NCBI GenBank assembly: GCA_021372535.1
Contig: JAJFUH010000217.1
Span: forward strand, 1-46,831
Direction of reading: 5' to 3'
DNA: 46,831 nucleotides
DNA from: a bacterium
GTDB lineage: Bacteria; Latescibacterota; Latescibacteria; Latescibacterales; Latescibacteraceae
Both the position numbers and the translations under genes were made by a program. This document shows, in pieces, positions 8,399-17,635 of this stretch; the stretch's first letter is position 1; every line of letters begins with the position of its first letter. The notes beneath the pieces were generated by a model. That model searched no databases. It was not told the origin of the DNA and saw only the letters and a list, made by a program, of their open reading frames with translations.

Positions 8399-8444
8399 GA
8401 AAAATCTCCTTGTTCACAAGAATTCTCAATACTTCTCGCTTTAA

Positions 8445-8786
8445 TTAAAGGATTTTCAGGATACGTTCCAATTGAGATTTAAACACAGGCAAATCAGCGG
8501 CTACGATCTCCCAAATAATCTCACGATCTATACCAAAGTATTGATGTACAATACGATGGCGCAGACCTACAATTTTATTCCATTCGATTGTAGAATGAAT
8601 TTCTTTAAATTGAGTAGGAAGGCGGTTAGCTGCCTCACCGATGATTTCGAGATTCCGTACCACGGCATCAACTGTCTTTTCATCATACATGAATGAATCA
8701 GCGGAAAATCCTGAAACATACCGTTCAATTTTTTCAATGGATTCCAAGATATCTTCTATAAGTATCTTTTCAGGACGTTTAGACAT
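8445..8786 (-). CDS. hepT: HepT-like HEPN toxin (DUF86 ribonuclease)
   Basis: About 113 residues from ATG 8786; a GTG at 8810 in the same frame is less likely. It is an all-helical HEPN protein. The RX4HXY catalytic motif is intact as RHRIVHQY, preceded by the conserved NLEIIGEAANRLP. HEPN toxins of this class cleave RNA, and their MNT partner neutralises them by adding AMP to the tyrosine of that motif (known for characterised HepT/MntA pairs). The ATG overlaps the stop of the antitoxin gene by eight bases, so antitoxin and toxin are coupled. The pair is inserted between proA and hisI. Confidence 0.9.
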   Translation of the reverse strand: MSKRPEKILIEDILESIEKIERYVSGFSADSFMYDEKTVDAVVRNLEIIGEAANRLPTQFKEIHSTIEWNKIVGLRHRIVHQYFGIDREIIWEIVAADLPVFKSQLERILKIL

Positions 8787-9069
8787 AAACAATATCCTGT
8801 TCAATTTCACGCCAGTGTCGTGAATTTATTGCACGGTGCGAAATCACATCAACATGTTCACCAAGCAGATGTTCAATTTCATCAGCAAGGGTGACAAAAT
8901 CCAGCCCGATGGATGGATCTACATCGACAATGATGTCTATATCGCTTCCCGGTATTGCATCACCTCGTGCAACCGAGCCGAACACTCCGATGCGTCGCAC
9001 CTTGAATCGTCGTTCGAAATGCGGTTTGTTATGAGCAAGTAGTTTTACGATTTCCTCACATGATTTCAT
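8779..9069 (-). CDS. mntA: MntA-type minimal nucleotidyltransferase antitoxin
   Basis: A 96-residue nucleotidyltransferase. The GSX10DXD catalytic signature is complete: GS at about residues 31-32 and DID at about 43-45 (GSVARGDAIPGSDIDIIVD). In characterised systems MntA uses ATP to AMPylate the HepT toxin. It is the first gene of the pair, overlaps hepT by eight bases and begins 41 bases after the proA stop. The ribosome-binding site is weak. The module's base composition looks slightly more AT-rich than the flanking biosynthetic genes, which fits acquisition. Confidence 0.9.
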   Translation of the reverse strand: MKSCEEIVKLLAHNKPHFERRFKVRRIGVFGSVARGDAIPGSDIDIIVDVDPSIGLDFVTLADEIEHLLGEHVDVISHRAINSRHWREIEQDIVYV

Positions 9070-9110
9070 AGATAGTAATTCTTTCGTTAAGCATTAAAAA
9101 TAATAATTTT

Positions 9111-10370
9111 TCACACCCGAATATTCCCGTTTCCGTACACCACCCACTTGTACGTGGTGAGGTCGGCGGTTCCCATCGGTCCGCGGGCATGGAGCTTGTC
9201 CGTGGAAATACCGATTTCCGCGCCGAGACCGTATACTCCGCCATCGGAAAAACGGGTCGAGGCATTCACCATCACCGACGAGGAGTCGACATTGGTCACA
9301 AAATACTCCGCCGCGGTTATGTCGGAAGTCACAATGGCATCCGTATGGCGCGAGGAGTACGTGTTGATATGATCGACAGCCTCTTCGAGCGAATCGACGA
9401 TACGAACCGCGAGTATCAGATCGAGGTATTCGGTATACCAGTCGTCCTCGACAGCGACCTTCATGTCAGGAACAAGCGCCCGCGACCTCTCGCATCCCCG
9501 GAGCTCGACCTTCTTTTCCCTGAGCGCTTTTGCTGCACGGGGCAGAAAGACCGTGGCGACATCACGGTGCACGAGAAGCTTTTCGGCGGCATTGCATACG
9601 CCGGGACGCTGCGTTTTGGCGTTCACTATGATATTGAGCGCATCATCGAGATTCGCCGATTTATCGACATACACATGGCAGTTCCCCTCGTAGTGCTTTA
9701 TAACGGGGACTCTGGCGCCATCCACAACCGCTTTGATCAGCTCCTTGCCGCCGCGCGGACTGAGAAGGTCGATAATGCCGGCAGCCTCGATCATATGTTT
9801 CACCCCTTCGCGCCCGGTCATCCCGATCATCGAAATCGCGCCATCGGGAATACCCTGCGAGACAGCGGCCGTATTGAGAATACCGGCCAGGACAAGGTTC
9901 GAGTTGATCGCCTCCTTGCCGCCGCGCAGGAGGACGGCGTTACCGGCCTTGAGGCACAATCCCGCGGCATCGGCGGTCACGTTTGGTCTCGACTCGTAGA
10001 TAAATCCGATGAGTCCGATAGGGACACGCATTTTGCCGACACGAATGCCGGAAGGCCGCCGGACGACATCGGTCAATATGCCGACAGGGTCGGGAAACGA
10101 CGCGATTTCTCGGAGTCCCTGCGCCATACCATCGATCCGTGAATCGGTGAGGGTCAGACGGTCTATCATGGCATCCTTCAGACCGTTCCGGTTCGCCGCG
10201 TCGATATCGATATTGTTTGCATCTCGGATTTCGGCTTTACAGGCAATAATCGCATCTGCCATCGCACGGAGGGCGTTGTCTTTTACCGCGCTTCCGATGC
10301 CTGCCATTTTCGTTGCGGCGCTCCGTGCTTTTTTCGCCTTTTCGATAACGTGCGTGTAGATATTATCCAT
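9111..10370 (-). CDS. proA: Glutamate-5-semialdehyde dehydrogenase (gamma-glutamyl phosphate reductase)
   Basis: A 419-residue enzyme for the second step of proline synthesis, which reduces gamma-glutamyl phosphate with NADPH. The catalytic cysteine lies in QRPGVCNAAEKLLVH (about residues 254-268). Other family strings are GLIGFIYESRPNVT, KAGNAVLLRGGKEA and, near the C terminus, NASTRFSDGGVYGLGAEIGIS. Full length. It begins 18 bases after the proB stop, the usual proBA arrangement, and is followed by the mntA-hepT module. Confidence 0.97.
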   Translation of the reverse strand: MDNIYTHVIEKAKKARSAATKMAGIGSAVKDNALRAMADAIIACKAEIRDANNIDIDAANRNGLKDAMIDRLTLTDSRIDGMAQGLREIASFPDPVGILTDVVRRPSGIRVGKMRVPIGLIGFIYESRPNVTADAAGLCLKAGNAVLLRGGKEAINSNLVLAGILNTAAVSQGIPDGAISMIGMTGREGVKHMIEAAGIIDLLSPRGGKELIKAVVDGARVPVIKHYEGNCHVYVDKSANLDDALNIIVNAKTQRPGVCNAAEKLLVHRDVATVFLPRAAKALREKKVELRGCERSRALVPDMKVAVEDDWYTEYLDLILAVRIVDSLEEAVDHINTYSSRHTDAIVTSDITAAEYFVTNVDSSSVMVNASTRFSDGGVYGLGAEIGISTDKLHARGPMGTADLTTYKWVVYGNGNIRV

Positions 10371-10388
10371 TATCGCCGCCCTTTCGTG

Positions 10389-11528
10389 CTACGATCTGTT
10401 TTCGGTATGAACCATGTCGTTGCGGTGAATAACGGTTGTCCCGTTTGTATATCCGAGAATACCGTCGATCTCATTCGAATGCGCGCCCATAATTTTCCTT
10501 ATCTCGTGGTGATCGTAGAGGGATACACCCCGCGCGATCTCGGTTCCATCCGGGCTCAGCACCGCCACGACATCCCCGATATCAAACGAACCTTCGGCGC
10601 CGGTAATTCCTTTCGGCAGAAGGCTTGCGTTTTTCTCTCTGATGGCTTTTGCCGCACCCTCGTCAACCCGTATCCGCCCCCGAACCTTTGCAGTCATCGC
10701 TATCCAGTGATGGCGTGCGTTGAGACCGTTACCCTCGGGACAAAAGAGCGTTCCCACATCTTCCCCCGCGAGAATCTGCGACAGTTTTACCGTACGGCCA
10801 TGCGCAATGATCATTTTACCGCCGCTGCTCAGAATCCTTCGGGCAGCCTCGATTTTGGTACGCATACCTCCGACTGCGGCATTATCGCCGGAACCGCCGC
10901 AGAGCCCGGTGATTTCAGGTGTTATACGCGTCACTATCGGTATGAGTTTACCCTCGCCTTCTTCGGGGTGACGGTCATAGAGGCCTTCGACATCGGTGAA
11001 AAGGACAAGCAGGTCGGCATCGACAAGGCTTGATACATAAGCCGAAAGGTTGTCGTTGTCGCCAACCTTGACTTCCTCGGTGCCCACGCTGTCGTTTTCG
11101 TTGATGACCGGCACGACCTTCATGCGGAGCAGCTCGTTGAGGGTGTTCTGAACGTTGACATACCGTTTACGGTCGTCGATGTCGTCGATGGTCAGCAGAA
11201 CCTGCGCAATGGGAAATCCGAACAGCCCGAGCGATTTTTCAAAGGCGTTCATGAGCAGATTCTGCCCGATGGATGCAAGCGCCTGAAGCTGGGGAATCGA
11301 TTTCGGGCGCTGACGGATACCCATACGTCCCATGCCGGCGGCGATAGCTCCGGAGCTCACGAGCACGATTTCATAGCCGTTTTTCCTCAAATCGGCGATA
11401 TCGAGCGCCAGCCGCGCCAGAGCTTCATAATCGAGCGTGTACGGGCCGCTCGTGAGCATTTTTGTGCCAAGCTTGAGGACAACACGGCGAACCCTGGCAA
11501 GCAGTTTTTTCCTGTCAGTGTTTTTCAG
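10389..11528 (-). CDS. proB: Glutamate 5-kinase with C-terminal PUA domain, probable CTG start
   Basis: Phosphorylates glutamate to start proline synthesis. The first in-frame ATG (11457-11459) lies inside the kinase fold, after the conserved [11 protein letters not shown] strand, so it cannot be the true start. Reading upstream there is no ATG, GTG or TTG before an in-frame TAA at 11547-11549. A CTG at 11526-11528 overlaps the aroF stop as CTGA and has AAGGA eight bases upstream, so I choose it, giving 379 residues. The kinase domain has [13 protein letters not shown] and [11 protein letters not shown]. The PUA domain occupies about the last 95 residues ([30 protein letters not shown]). Confidence 0.9.
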   Translation of the reverse strand: MKNTDRKKLLARVRRVVLKLGTKMLTSGPYTLDYEALARLALDIADLRKNGYEIVLVSSGAIAAGMGRMGIRQRPKSIPQLQALASIGQNLLMNAFEKSLGLFGFPIAQVLLTIDDIDDRKRYVNVQNTLNELLRMKVVPVINENDSVGTEEVKVGDNDNLSAYVSSLVDADLLVLFTDVEGLYDRHPEEGEGKLIPIVTRITPEITGLCGGSGDNAAVGGMRTKIEAARRILSSGGKMIIAHGRTVKLSQILAGEDVGTLFCPEGNGLNARHHWIAMTAKVRGRIRVDEGAAKAIREKNASLLPKGITGAEGSFDIGDVVAVLSPDGTEIARGVSLYDHHEIRKIMGAHSNEIDGILGYTNGTTVIHRNDMVHTENRS

Positions 11529-12541
11529 AGACTTTTTCCTTCTATTTTAAGATACTTTTTCAGTGTTTTTACCAGTTCGGCAAACTCATCGGGAAGCAGG
11601 CTCTGCGCGCCGTCGCTGAATGCTTCCTCGGGATTCGGATGAACCTCGATCATAAGACCGTCCGCCCCGCAGGCGACCGCGGCTTTACTCATCGGCCCGA
11701 CAAGCTCCCGTATCCCGGTTCCGTGCGAAGGATCGACGATTACGGGCAGATGGGTCCTGCTTTTCAGCAGCGGAACCACGGAAAGATCGAGCGTATTGCG
11801 CGTCGCCGTTTCGAATGTCCGTATACCGCGCTCGCACAGGATGATATCCGCGTTCCCCTCGCTTGCGATATATTCGGCGGCCATAAGCAGGTCCTGCAGG
11901 GTGGCCGACATCCCCCGCTTGAGTATGATCGGCTTGTGGATTTTCCCCAGATCCTTGAGCAGGGCATAGTTGGTCATGTTGCGCGCTCCCACCTGGAGAA
12001 TATCGGCATATTTGTTAATGAGCAGGACATCCGTGGGAGTTATGACCTCTGTCACGATCTTGAGCCCTGTTATCTCGGAAGCCTCCTTGAGAAACTTGAG
12101 GCCTTCCTCTTCGAGCCCCTGGAACGCATAGGGGGAAGTCCGCGGCTTGAATGCACCGCCCCTGAGATACTGGGCACCGGCCTTTTTCACCACCTCGGCG
12201 GTTTTAATGATCTGTTCACGGCTTTCGACGGAGCAGGGACCGGCGACAAGCATGAATTCATCCGCCCCGACCGTATGTTCCCCTATTCTGACGACGGTCG
12301 GATCGGACTTGAGCTCTTTACCGACAAGCTTGTACGGAGAGAGAATCGGCATGACCACTTCTACACCGGGTACGCTCGACAGAGATTCGAGGCGGAATTT
12401 TCCGCGCTCGTCACCTATCGCCCCGATAACCGTTTTCTGTTCGCCGTAGATGGGATGCGGTGTATATCCGAGCTGCCGTATACGATCTATGACATGTCCG
12501 ATCTGTTCTTTCGATGCGCCATTCTGCATGACGATAATCAT
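11525..12541 (-). CDS. aroF: 3-deoxy-7-phosphoheptulonate synthase, class I-beta
   Basis: A 338-residue DAHP synthase that joins phosphoenolpyruvate and erythrose-4-phosphate at the entry to aromatic synthesis. Residues 1 to about 70 form the ferredoxin-like regulatory domain found in Thermotoga-type enzymes ([14 protein letters not shown]). The barrel starts near [12 protein letters not shown] (about 96-107) and includes [32 protein letters not shown] and IVDPSHGTG. Feedback control by tyrosine or phenylalanine through the N-terminal domain is known for relatives and inferred here. Its stop codon overlaps the CTG start of proB; hisF lies 77 bases upstream. Confidence 0.95.
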   Translation of the reverse strand: MIIVMQNGASKEQIGHVIDRIRQLGYTPHPIYGEQKTVIGAIGDERGKFRLESLSSVPGVEVVMPILSPYKLVGKELKSDPTVVRIGEHTVGADEFMLVAGPCSVESREQIIKTAEVVKKAGAQYLRGGAFKPRTSPYAFQGLEEEGLKFLKEASEITGLKIVTEVITPTDVLLINKYADILQVGARNMTNYALLKDLGKIHKPIILKRGMSATLQDLLMAAEYIASEGNADIILCERGIRTFETATRNTLDLSVVPLLKSRTHLPVIVDPSHGTGIRELVGPMSKAAVACGADGLMIEVHPNPEEAFSDGAQSLLPDEFAELVKTLKKYLKIEGKSL

Positions 12542-12618
12542 ATGAATTAGCTCCTTTTTAGCATTGAACCCTGGGATGATGTTTTATCCGGATGAGGATA
12601 AAAGACAGTACGGGAAGG

Positions 12619-13395
12619 TTACAACCTGACGGTCACTCCTCGTTCCGCGAGATACTCCTTTGCTTCCCGGACGGAGTATTCGCGGTAATGAAAGATCGAG
12701 GCGGCGAGTGCCGCGCTTGCACCTCCCGAGGTCAATGCCTCGTGGATATGATCGAGATTGCCGCAGCCGCCGGACGCTATCACCGGTATGTTGACTGCAT
12801 CGGCGACAGCCCTTGTCAGCTCGATATCGTAACCGTCCTTTGTGCCGTCACGATCCATGCTCGTGAGCATGATTTCCCCGGCGCCGCGCTGCTCGACCTC
12901 TCGGGCGAACTCGATGGCGTCGATACCGGTCGGGGTTCTGCCGCCATGGGTGTGAACCTCGAAATAGCCGTGCCCGCCATGGGGAACGGTTTTCGAGCGT
13001 TTGGGGTCTATGGCGACAACGATGCACTGGTTTCCGAACCGCTCGGCGCCCTTGTTGATGATGTCGGGCGTCGTAACCGCGGCGGTGTTGATGGAAACCT
13101 TGTCCGCTCCGGCTTTCAGGATTTCGCGGATATCCTCCACGGTTCTTATGCCGCCGCCCACGGTGAACGGGATGAATACTTCCTCGGCAACACGGTGTAC
13201 CATATCGAGTACGATATCGCGGGCATCCGATGAGGCGGTGATATCGAGGAACACGAGCTCGTCCGCCATCTCGGCATCGTAGAACCGCGCCTGTTCGACA
13301 GGATCGCCGGCATCGCGAAGATTGATGTAGTTGACTCCCTTGACAACGCGGCCGTTGTTGACGTCAAGGCAGGGAATTATTCGTTTTGCGATCAT
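12619..13395 (-). CDS. hisF: Imidazole glycerol phosphate synthase, cyclase subunit
   Basis: A 258-residue beta/alpha barrel that uses ammonia from HisH to convert PRFAR to imidazole glycerol phosphate and AICAR. The first catalytic aspartate is in [15 protein letters not shown] (about residue 11) and the second in VAIDPKRS (about residue 130). [16 protein letters not shown] and [13 protein letters not shown] bind the two phosphates. Full length. Normally hisF directly follows hisA; here the two are about 840 bases apart, with a DUF2442 remnant and hicBA between them and an AT-rich ~150-base leader before hisF. Confidence 0.96.
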   Translation of the reverse strand: MIAKRIIPCLDVNNGRVVKGVNYINLRDAGDPVEQARFYDAEMADELVFLDITASSDARDIVLDMVHRVAEEVFIPFTVGGGIRTVEDIREILKAGADKVSINTAAVTTPDIINKGAERFGNQCIVVAIDPKRSKTVPHGGHGYFEVHTHGGRTPTGIDAIEFAREVEQRGAGEIMLTSMDRDGTKDGYDIELTRAVADAVNIPVIASGGCGNLDHIHEALTSGGASAALAASIFHYREYSVREAKEYLAERGVTVRL

Positions 13396-13548
13396 AAGAT
13401 TTTTTCAGTTTTATGTTCTTTAAAAAGAATATTTCTAAGTTTATTATTTTTAAATACATCGTGTGATATTTTTAAATTGTTTTACCCTATTATAGCAAAG
13501 AATTATCATTTATAGTATGCGCGGTTATATGAGCATTGATAAAATTTG

Positions 13549-13758
13549 CTAGTTGTCTTCTTTAGTAAAAATCCCTGCTGCCTTCAACAGATATTTCAAA
13601 AGACCGATTTTCAATGGTTTGTCGCCATGAACCGGTACTGATAAACGTATATTTGATCCTTGCTGACCATATATATGATGACTACCCTTTATTCTCAGTA
13701 AAGTCCACCCGTTCTTCTCGAGAATCAGTATTAATTCCTTGCCGCTCATAATGGTCAT
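13549..13758 (-). CDS. hicA: HicA-family mRNA interferase toxin
   Basis: A 69-residue double-stranded-RNA-binding-fold toxin. It shows the HicA core: [14 protein letters not shown], with the catalytic histidine in GSHH (about residues 26-29), and [23 protein letters not shown] near the C terminus. HicA toxins degrade mRNA until bound by HicB. ATG 13758 overlaps the hicB stop as ATGA, so translation is coupled; an alternative ATG lies three codons in. The order hicB-hicA is the reverse of the classical hicAB order but is also common. Confidence 0.87.
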   Translation of the reverse strand: MTIMSGKELILILEKNGWTLLRIKGSHHIYGQQGSNIRLSVPVHGDKPLKIGLLKYLLKAAGIFTKEDN

Positions 13759-13958
13759 ACAACAATTTCCAATATCTTATCACCAATTTTTGTATCAATG
13801 GATCGAATATCGACAGAAAGACACCCCTCAACCGCCTCATACAGATTGCCGAGCAATTCCTCGAACGTATCGCCCTGAGTTGCACAACCCTGAATTGCCG
13901 GTACCTCTGCCCAGTACCCACCTTCCTCGGCTTTGTGAATAACGACTTTCATTTTCAT
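13755..13958 (-). CDS. hicB: HicB-family antitoxin (short form)
   Basis: A 67-residue antitoxin made only of the partial RNase-H-like HicB fold: [30 protein letters not shown], then LYEAVEGCL. It has no DNA-binding tail, so it probably cannot repress its own promoter in the way long HicB proteins do (inference). A GAGGG lies nine bases before ATG 13958. It is translationally coupled to hicA by ATGA. The module is inserted between hisA and hisF, just downstream of a DUF2442 remnant. Confidence 0.85.
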   Translation of the reverse strand: MKMKVVIHKAEEGGYWAEVPAIQGCATQGDTFEELLGNLYEAVEGCLSVDIRSIDTKIGDKILEIVV

Positions 13959-14202
13959 GGTGTATTACCCTCAGATGAATTATATCAATCGGTGATCCGC
14001 GTTTCAAGACACTACGATCAGTATCTTCTTCCATCCATTCCGGCAGTGGTTTGCCGGTCGCCATGCTGTAGACCGTTTCCAGTGCGATATCGACATCACC
14101 GGGCCAGCACAAAACACCTAATTCCTTATGAACATAAACCTGTTTGAAATAATCAATGTCGGAAAAACGGCTGAATACACCGTCAAGTTGATAATAGCCT
14201 TT
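13837..14202 (-). pseudogene. DUF2442 gene remnant, 5'-truncated and running into hicB
   Basis: On the minus strand an open frame begins right after a TAA (14203-14205) and reads GVFSRFSDIDYFKQVYVHKE, LGVLCWPGDVDIALETVY, then MATGKPLPEWMEED. This matches the second half of DUF2442 proteins (F..L.D..YF..V.V..E.GT..WP...DI....LY). The first ~30 residues of the family are missing, and no ATG or GTG precedes the match. The frame then continues without a stop through the start of hicB to 13837, which is unlike an intact gene. I read it as a decayed partner of the adjacent toxin-antitoxin genes. A real gene with a TTG start (14112) is possible but would lack most of the domain. Confidence 0.5.
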
Positions 14203-14237
14203 TTAAATCAATTATTCCTTTTCACCGTTCTCAAAAA

Positions 14238-14963
14238 TTATTCCGCCGCCTCTATCGCCTCTTTCAGGTCAAGCGTACCCTCGTAAATGGCCTTGCCGGT
14301 GATGACCGAGTCGACACCGAGCGGTTCAAACTCTTTCAGCGCCCGTATGTCCCCGAGCGATGATACTCCGCCCGACGCCACGATCTTCAGCCCCGTTTCA
14401 CGGGCCATGCGCTCCGTTTCGGCAAGGTTCGGGCCGGTGAGCATACCGTCACGGCTGATGTCGGTATAAACTATTCGCGACACACCGAGCCGTTTCATTT
14501 CGAGGCCGAGCTCGACCGCCGGACGACCGCCGTCCGCAGCCCATCCGCGTGTCGCCGCTATGCCGCCGCGGGCGTCGATGCCGACAATGATTTTTTCGGG
14601 GCCGTACATTTCGACAGCTTCTTTAACAAGGCCGGGATTTTCCACAGCGACAGTCCCGAGAATGACACGGCCGATACCCATGCCGAGGAGAGCGTCAATG
14701 CGCGCCATGTCGCGAATACCGCCGCCGAGCTCGGTGACCATATCCACATGTTCGACTATCTCACGGACAGCGCTGTCGTTGACTCCCCGACCCTCGAAAG
14801 CGCCGTTGAGGTCGACGATATGGAGTATGCGCGCCCCCGCTTCCTGCCATCTGACCGCCATAGTCCAAGGTACGCGGGCGTAGACCGTTTCATCTTCCAT
14901 CCGCCCCTGGAGGAGACGGACGCATCGCCCGTCCTTTATGTCGACCGCCGGTATGACAATCAT
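14238..14963 (-). CDS. hisA: ProFAR isomerase (phosphoribosyl-formimino-AICAR ribotide isomerase)
   Basis: A 241-residue beta/alpha barrel for the fourth step of histidine synthesis. The general base aspartate is in VIPAVDIKDGRCVRLLQG (about residue 8) and the general acid region is VYTDISRDGML (about 165-175). The phosphate-binding loops ELGGGIRD and IVASGGVSSL are intact. ATG 14963 overlaps the hisH stop as ATGA, so the two are coupled. hisF, the usual next gene, is displaced by the hicBA insertion. Confidence 0.96.
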   Translation of the reverse strand: MIVIPAVDIKDGRCVRLLQGRMEDETVYARVPWTMAVRWQEAGARILHIVDLNGAFEGRGVNDSAVREIVEHVDMVTELGGGIRDMARIDALLGMGIGRVILGTVAVENPGLVKEAVEMYGPEKIIVGIDARGGIAATRGWAADGGRPAVELGLEMKRLGVSRIVYTDISRDGMLTGPNLAETERMARETGLKIVASGGVSSLGDIRALKEFEPLGVDSVITGKAIYEGTLDLKEAIEAAE

Positions 14964-15565
14964 GAGCGTACTTTAACGAAGTTGCCGAGTATTCTGAGCC
15001 CCATCTCCTGGCTCTTTTCCGGATGAAACTGTATTCCCCAGATACGGTCACGGCCGACGATGGAGGCATACATGATGTGGTAATCGGTTTCGGCGATGGT
15101 CACATTCTCTTTTTCCGCCGGATCGACATAGTACGAATGGACAAAATAAAAGTACGAATGATCCGGTATTCCTTCCATGAGCGGGTCCTCGCGCCGTATG
15201 TGGGCCTGGTTCCAGCCGATTTGGGGAACGAGACCCTCGGTGAAAAGGCGCACTCTGCCTTTGAAAATATCGAGGCCCTTGTGGATGCCCTTTTCCTCGC
15301 CCTCCGTGAACAACACCTGGAGACCGAGGCAGATGCCTAAAAACGGGATCCCGTTCTGAACAGCCTCCCGAATCGCTTCACCAAAGCCCTGTTTCCGGAT
15401 GTTTATCATCGCATCACCGAATGCTCCGACACCGGGCAGAACGATGTGTGATGTGTCGCGAAGGTCGTCCGGCTTATCGCTTACCCGGGCAATGGCGCCG
15501 ACATGCTCGAAAGCTTTACGGACACTTCCGAGATTTGCCATGCCGTAATCTATGATCGTAACCAC
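14960..15565 (-). CDS. hisH: Imidazole glycerol phosphate synthase, glutamine amidotransferase subunit
   Basis: A 201-residue class I glutaminase that supplies ammonia to HisF. The catalytic triad is visible: cysteine in GICLGLQVLF (about residue 79) and histidine and glutamate in QFHPEKSQ (about 182-188). The N terminus ITIIDYGMANLGS-like is typical (VTIIDYGMANLGS here). The start is GTG 15565 with AAGGAG five bases upstream. Overlaps hisA by four bases. About 90 bases separate it from proC. Confidence 0.96.
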   Translation of the reverse strand: MVTIIDYGMANLGSVRKAFEHVGAIARVSDKPDDLRDTSHIVLPGVGAFGDAMINIRKQGFGEAIREAVQNGIPFLGICLGLQVLFTEGEEKGIHKGLDIFKGRVRLFTEGLVPQIGWNQAHIRREDPLMEGIPDHSYFYFVHSYYVDPAEKENVTIAETDYHIMYASIVGRDRIWGIQFHPEKSQEMGLRILGNFVKVRS

Positions 15566-15655
15566 ACTGTCTCCTTAAAAAACCTGCACCTGAAAACTCA
15601 TGGCTCAGAAATAAAAACCACGAGCAAAAAAAATCCTCTCCGGCTGAACCTGACA

Positions 15656-16459
15656 TCACTTTTTCCCGAGTGCCTCGGATTTCAGCGTCGCGGCTTCGAC
15701 AGCGCCTATGAGCGCCGCACGGAAAGCATGCGATTCGAGCACCGAGATACCCGCGATGGTCGTACCGCCCGGTGAAGTGACCATGTCGCGGAGGGCCGAG
15801 GGAGCAAGGTTCTTCTCGAGTATCATCTTTGCTGCACCGAGCACGGTCTGTGCGGCAAGCTTGAGCGCAGCCGGACGGGGAAGCCCCATCTTCACGCCGC
15901 CATCGCTCAACGCATCGATCATGATGGCGACATATGCCGGGCCGCTTCCGGAAAGCCCCGTGACCACGTCCATGAGCTTTTCGCCGACCTCGGTGACATA
16001 TCCGAGGGCGCCCATGATTTCTGTCGCTTTTCTGACATGTTCATCGGTGGCTTTTTCACCACGGCAGACAGCGCTTGCGCCCTCGCTTATCATGCAGGGA
16101 GTATTGGGCATGACACGGACAACCGGTTTATCGGGAATGATGGCCTCGATGGTCTTTGCGCTCAATCCTGCCACGATGGATATGACCAGTTTCCCCGGGG
16201 GAACATCCCTGAGTTCGTGAATAACCTCGAGGGCGATATTCGGTTTGACACCGATGATAATGGTATCGACCGCTTTCCCCAGTTCTTTGATCGAGCCTGA
16301 GATGGCGCATCCGTCGCCGCGGGCCGCTTCGTTTCTCTCCGGCGCCGTATCGTACACACAGATGCTTGAAGCCTTGTATAAACCGGCATCGATGAGACCC
16401 CTGATAATCGCGGAACCCATGTTGCCGTATCCGATAATTCCCAAGTTAACCGATTTCAT
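15656..16459 (-). CDS. proC: Pyrroline-5-carboxylate reductase
   Basis: A 267-residue enzyme for the last step of proline synthesis. The N-terminal NAD(P)-binding motif is GIIGYGNMGSAI (about residues 7-18). The dimer domain has VTGLSGSGPAYVAIMIDAL and the family signature DMVTSPGGTTIAGISVLE (about 225-242). Full length. It lies between ilvE and hisH; with proB and proA about 4 kb downstream, all three proline genes are in the same block. Confidence 0.96.
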   Translation of the reverse strand: MKSVNLGIIGYGNMGSAIIRGLIDAGLYKASSICVYDTAPERNEAARGDGCAISGSIKELGKAVDTIIIGVKPNIALEVIHELRDVPPGKLVISIVAGLSAKTIEAIIPDKPVVRVMPNTPCMISEGASAVCRGEKATDEHVRKATEIMGALGYVTEVGEKLMDVVTGLSGSGPAYVAIMIDALSDGGVKMGLPRPAALKLAAQTVLGAAKMILEKNLAPSALRDMVTSPGGTTIAGISVLESHAFRAALIGAVEAATLKSEALGKK

Positions 16460-16512
16460 GTCTATCCCCCCGGTCAGTTATCCGGTTGATTATTATGTTT
16501 AATGGCGGTTGT

Positions 16513-17433
16513 TCAAACATAGAGCAGCCATCCGTACCGGTCCTCGGCTTCGCCGGATACGATGTTGAAAAATTCCTTCTGAAGTCTGCCGGTGATCGGG
16601 CCGCGAACACCATTGCCGATTTTGACATGGTCGACTGCGCTGACCGGAGTCACTTCAGCAGCTGTGCCGGTGAAGAAAACTTCATCGGCTATATAGAGCA
16701 TTTCACGTGGAACAGGCTGCTCGAAAACCGGTATACCCATCGACTTGGCAAGGGTGATGATGGAATCGCGGGTAATCCCACGAAGAATGCTCGCAGCGGG
16801 CGATGGTGTGTATATGGCGCCGTCACGGACAATGAATATGTTTTCACCGGAGCCTTCGCTGATCATGCCGCGCGTGTCGAGGCCGATACCCTCATCGAAT
16901 CCGCTCGCCAGCGCATCGGTTTTAATGAGCTGACTGTTCATGTAATTCGCACCGACTTTTGCTATGTTGGGCATCGTGTTGGGTCCCAGACGGTTCCACG
17001 AGGACACACAGACACTGACCCCCTTTTCCAGCGCATCGGCGCCTAAATATGCGCCCCATCCCCAGACAGCTATGACGGTATCGAGCGGACAGTGCTGCGG
17101 ATTCACACCGAGCTCGCCGTATCCGCGGAAAATGATGGGCCGGATGTAACATGATTCCAACTTGTTGACCCTGATAGTTTCAAGGGTGGCATCGACAAGC
17201 TCCTGAATCGTATAGGGCGAATCGGTCCGGTAGATTTTCATGGAGTCCACGAGTCTTCTCATGTGATCGTGAATACGGAAACATGCCGGACCTTTTTGGG
17301 TCTTATAGCACCGGGCACCCTCGAAAAACGACGTACCGTAATGGATGACATGTGACAGAACATGAATTTTGGCGTCTTCCCAGTTGACAAATTTGCCGTT
17401 GAACCAGATTTTTTCGGCTTTGACCATACCCAT
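16513..17433 (-). CDS. ilvE: Branched-chain amino acid aminotransferase
   Basis: A class IV PLP aminotransferase that makes leucine, isoleucine and valine from their keto acids. The PLP lysine is in [10 protein letters not shown], and [23 protein letters not shown] is the family signature. I choose ATG 17433 (306 residues, [13 protein letters not shown]) because GAGGAG lies eight bases upstream; an ATG at 17484 would add 17 residues that do not look like the family. It appears to be the first gene of the amino-acid block. Confidence 0.95.
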   Translation of the reverse strand: MGMVKAEKIWFNGKFVNWEDAKIHVLSHVIHYGTSFFEGARCYKTQKGPACFRIHDHMRRLVDSMKIYRTDSPYTIQELVDATLETIRVNKLESCYIRPIIFRGYGELGVNPQHCPLDTVIAVWGWGAYLGADALEKGVSVCVSSWNRLGPNTMPNIAKVGANYMNSQLIKTDALASGFDEGIGLDTRGMISEGSGENIFIVRDGAIYTPSPAASILRGITRDSIITLAKSMGIPVFEQPVPREMLYIADEVFFTGTAAEVTPVSAVDHVKIGNGVRGPITGRLQKEFFNIVSGEAEDRYGWLLYV

Positions 17434-17635
17434 TGAACCGTCTCCTCGGATTAAGTCTATGAATAAAGATATACGGACATTCAATTACCTTGTGATAACC
17501 ATGAATTGACAATTTTATTAATATAGTGTAAAATGAGGGTAAAATCAACGAATTGTATCATCTTGCGCCCCCCCATTTTTTTTGAAACATATCTTATGTT
17601 GATGCTTTCCTTTGTAATATCCGTCTTTTTCACTT

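Noticed and set aside
17505-17533. TTGACA, 17 bases, TAAAAT on the plus strand
   Set aside because: A good promoter match by sequence, but no plus-strand gene follows for more than 3 kb; it could give an antisense RNA to the PAP2 gene, without further support.
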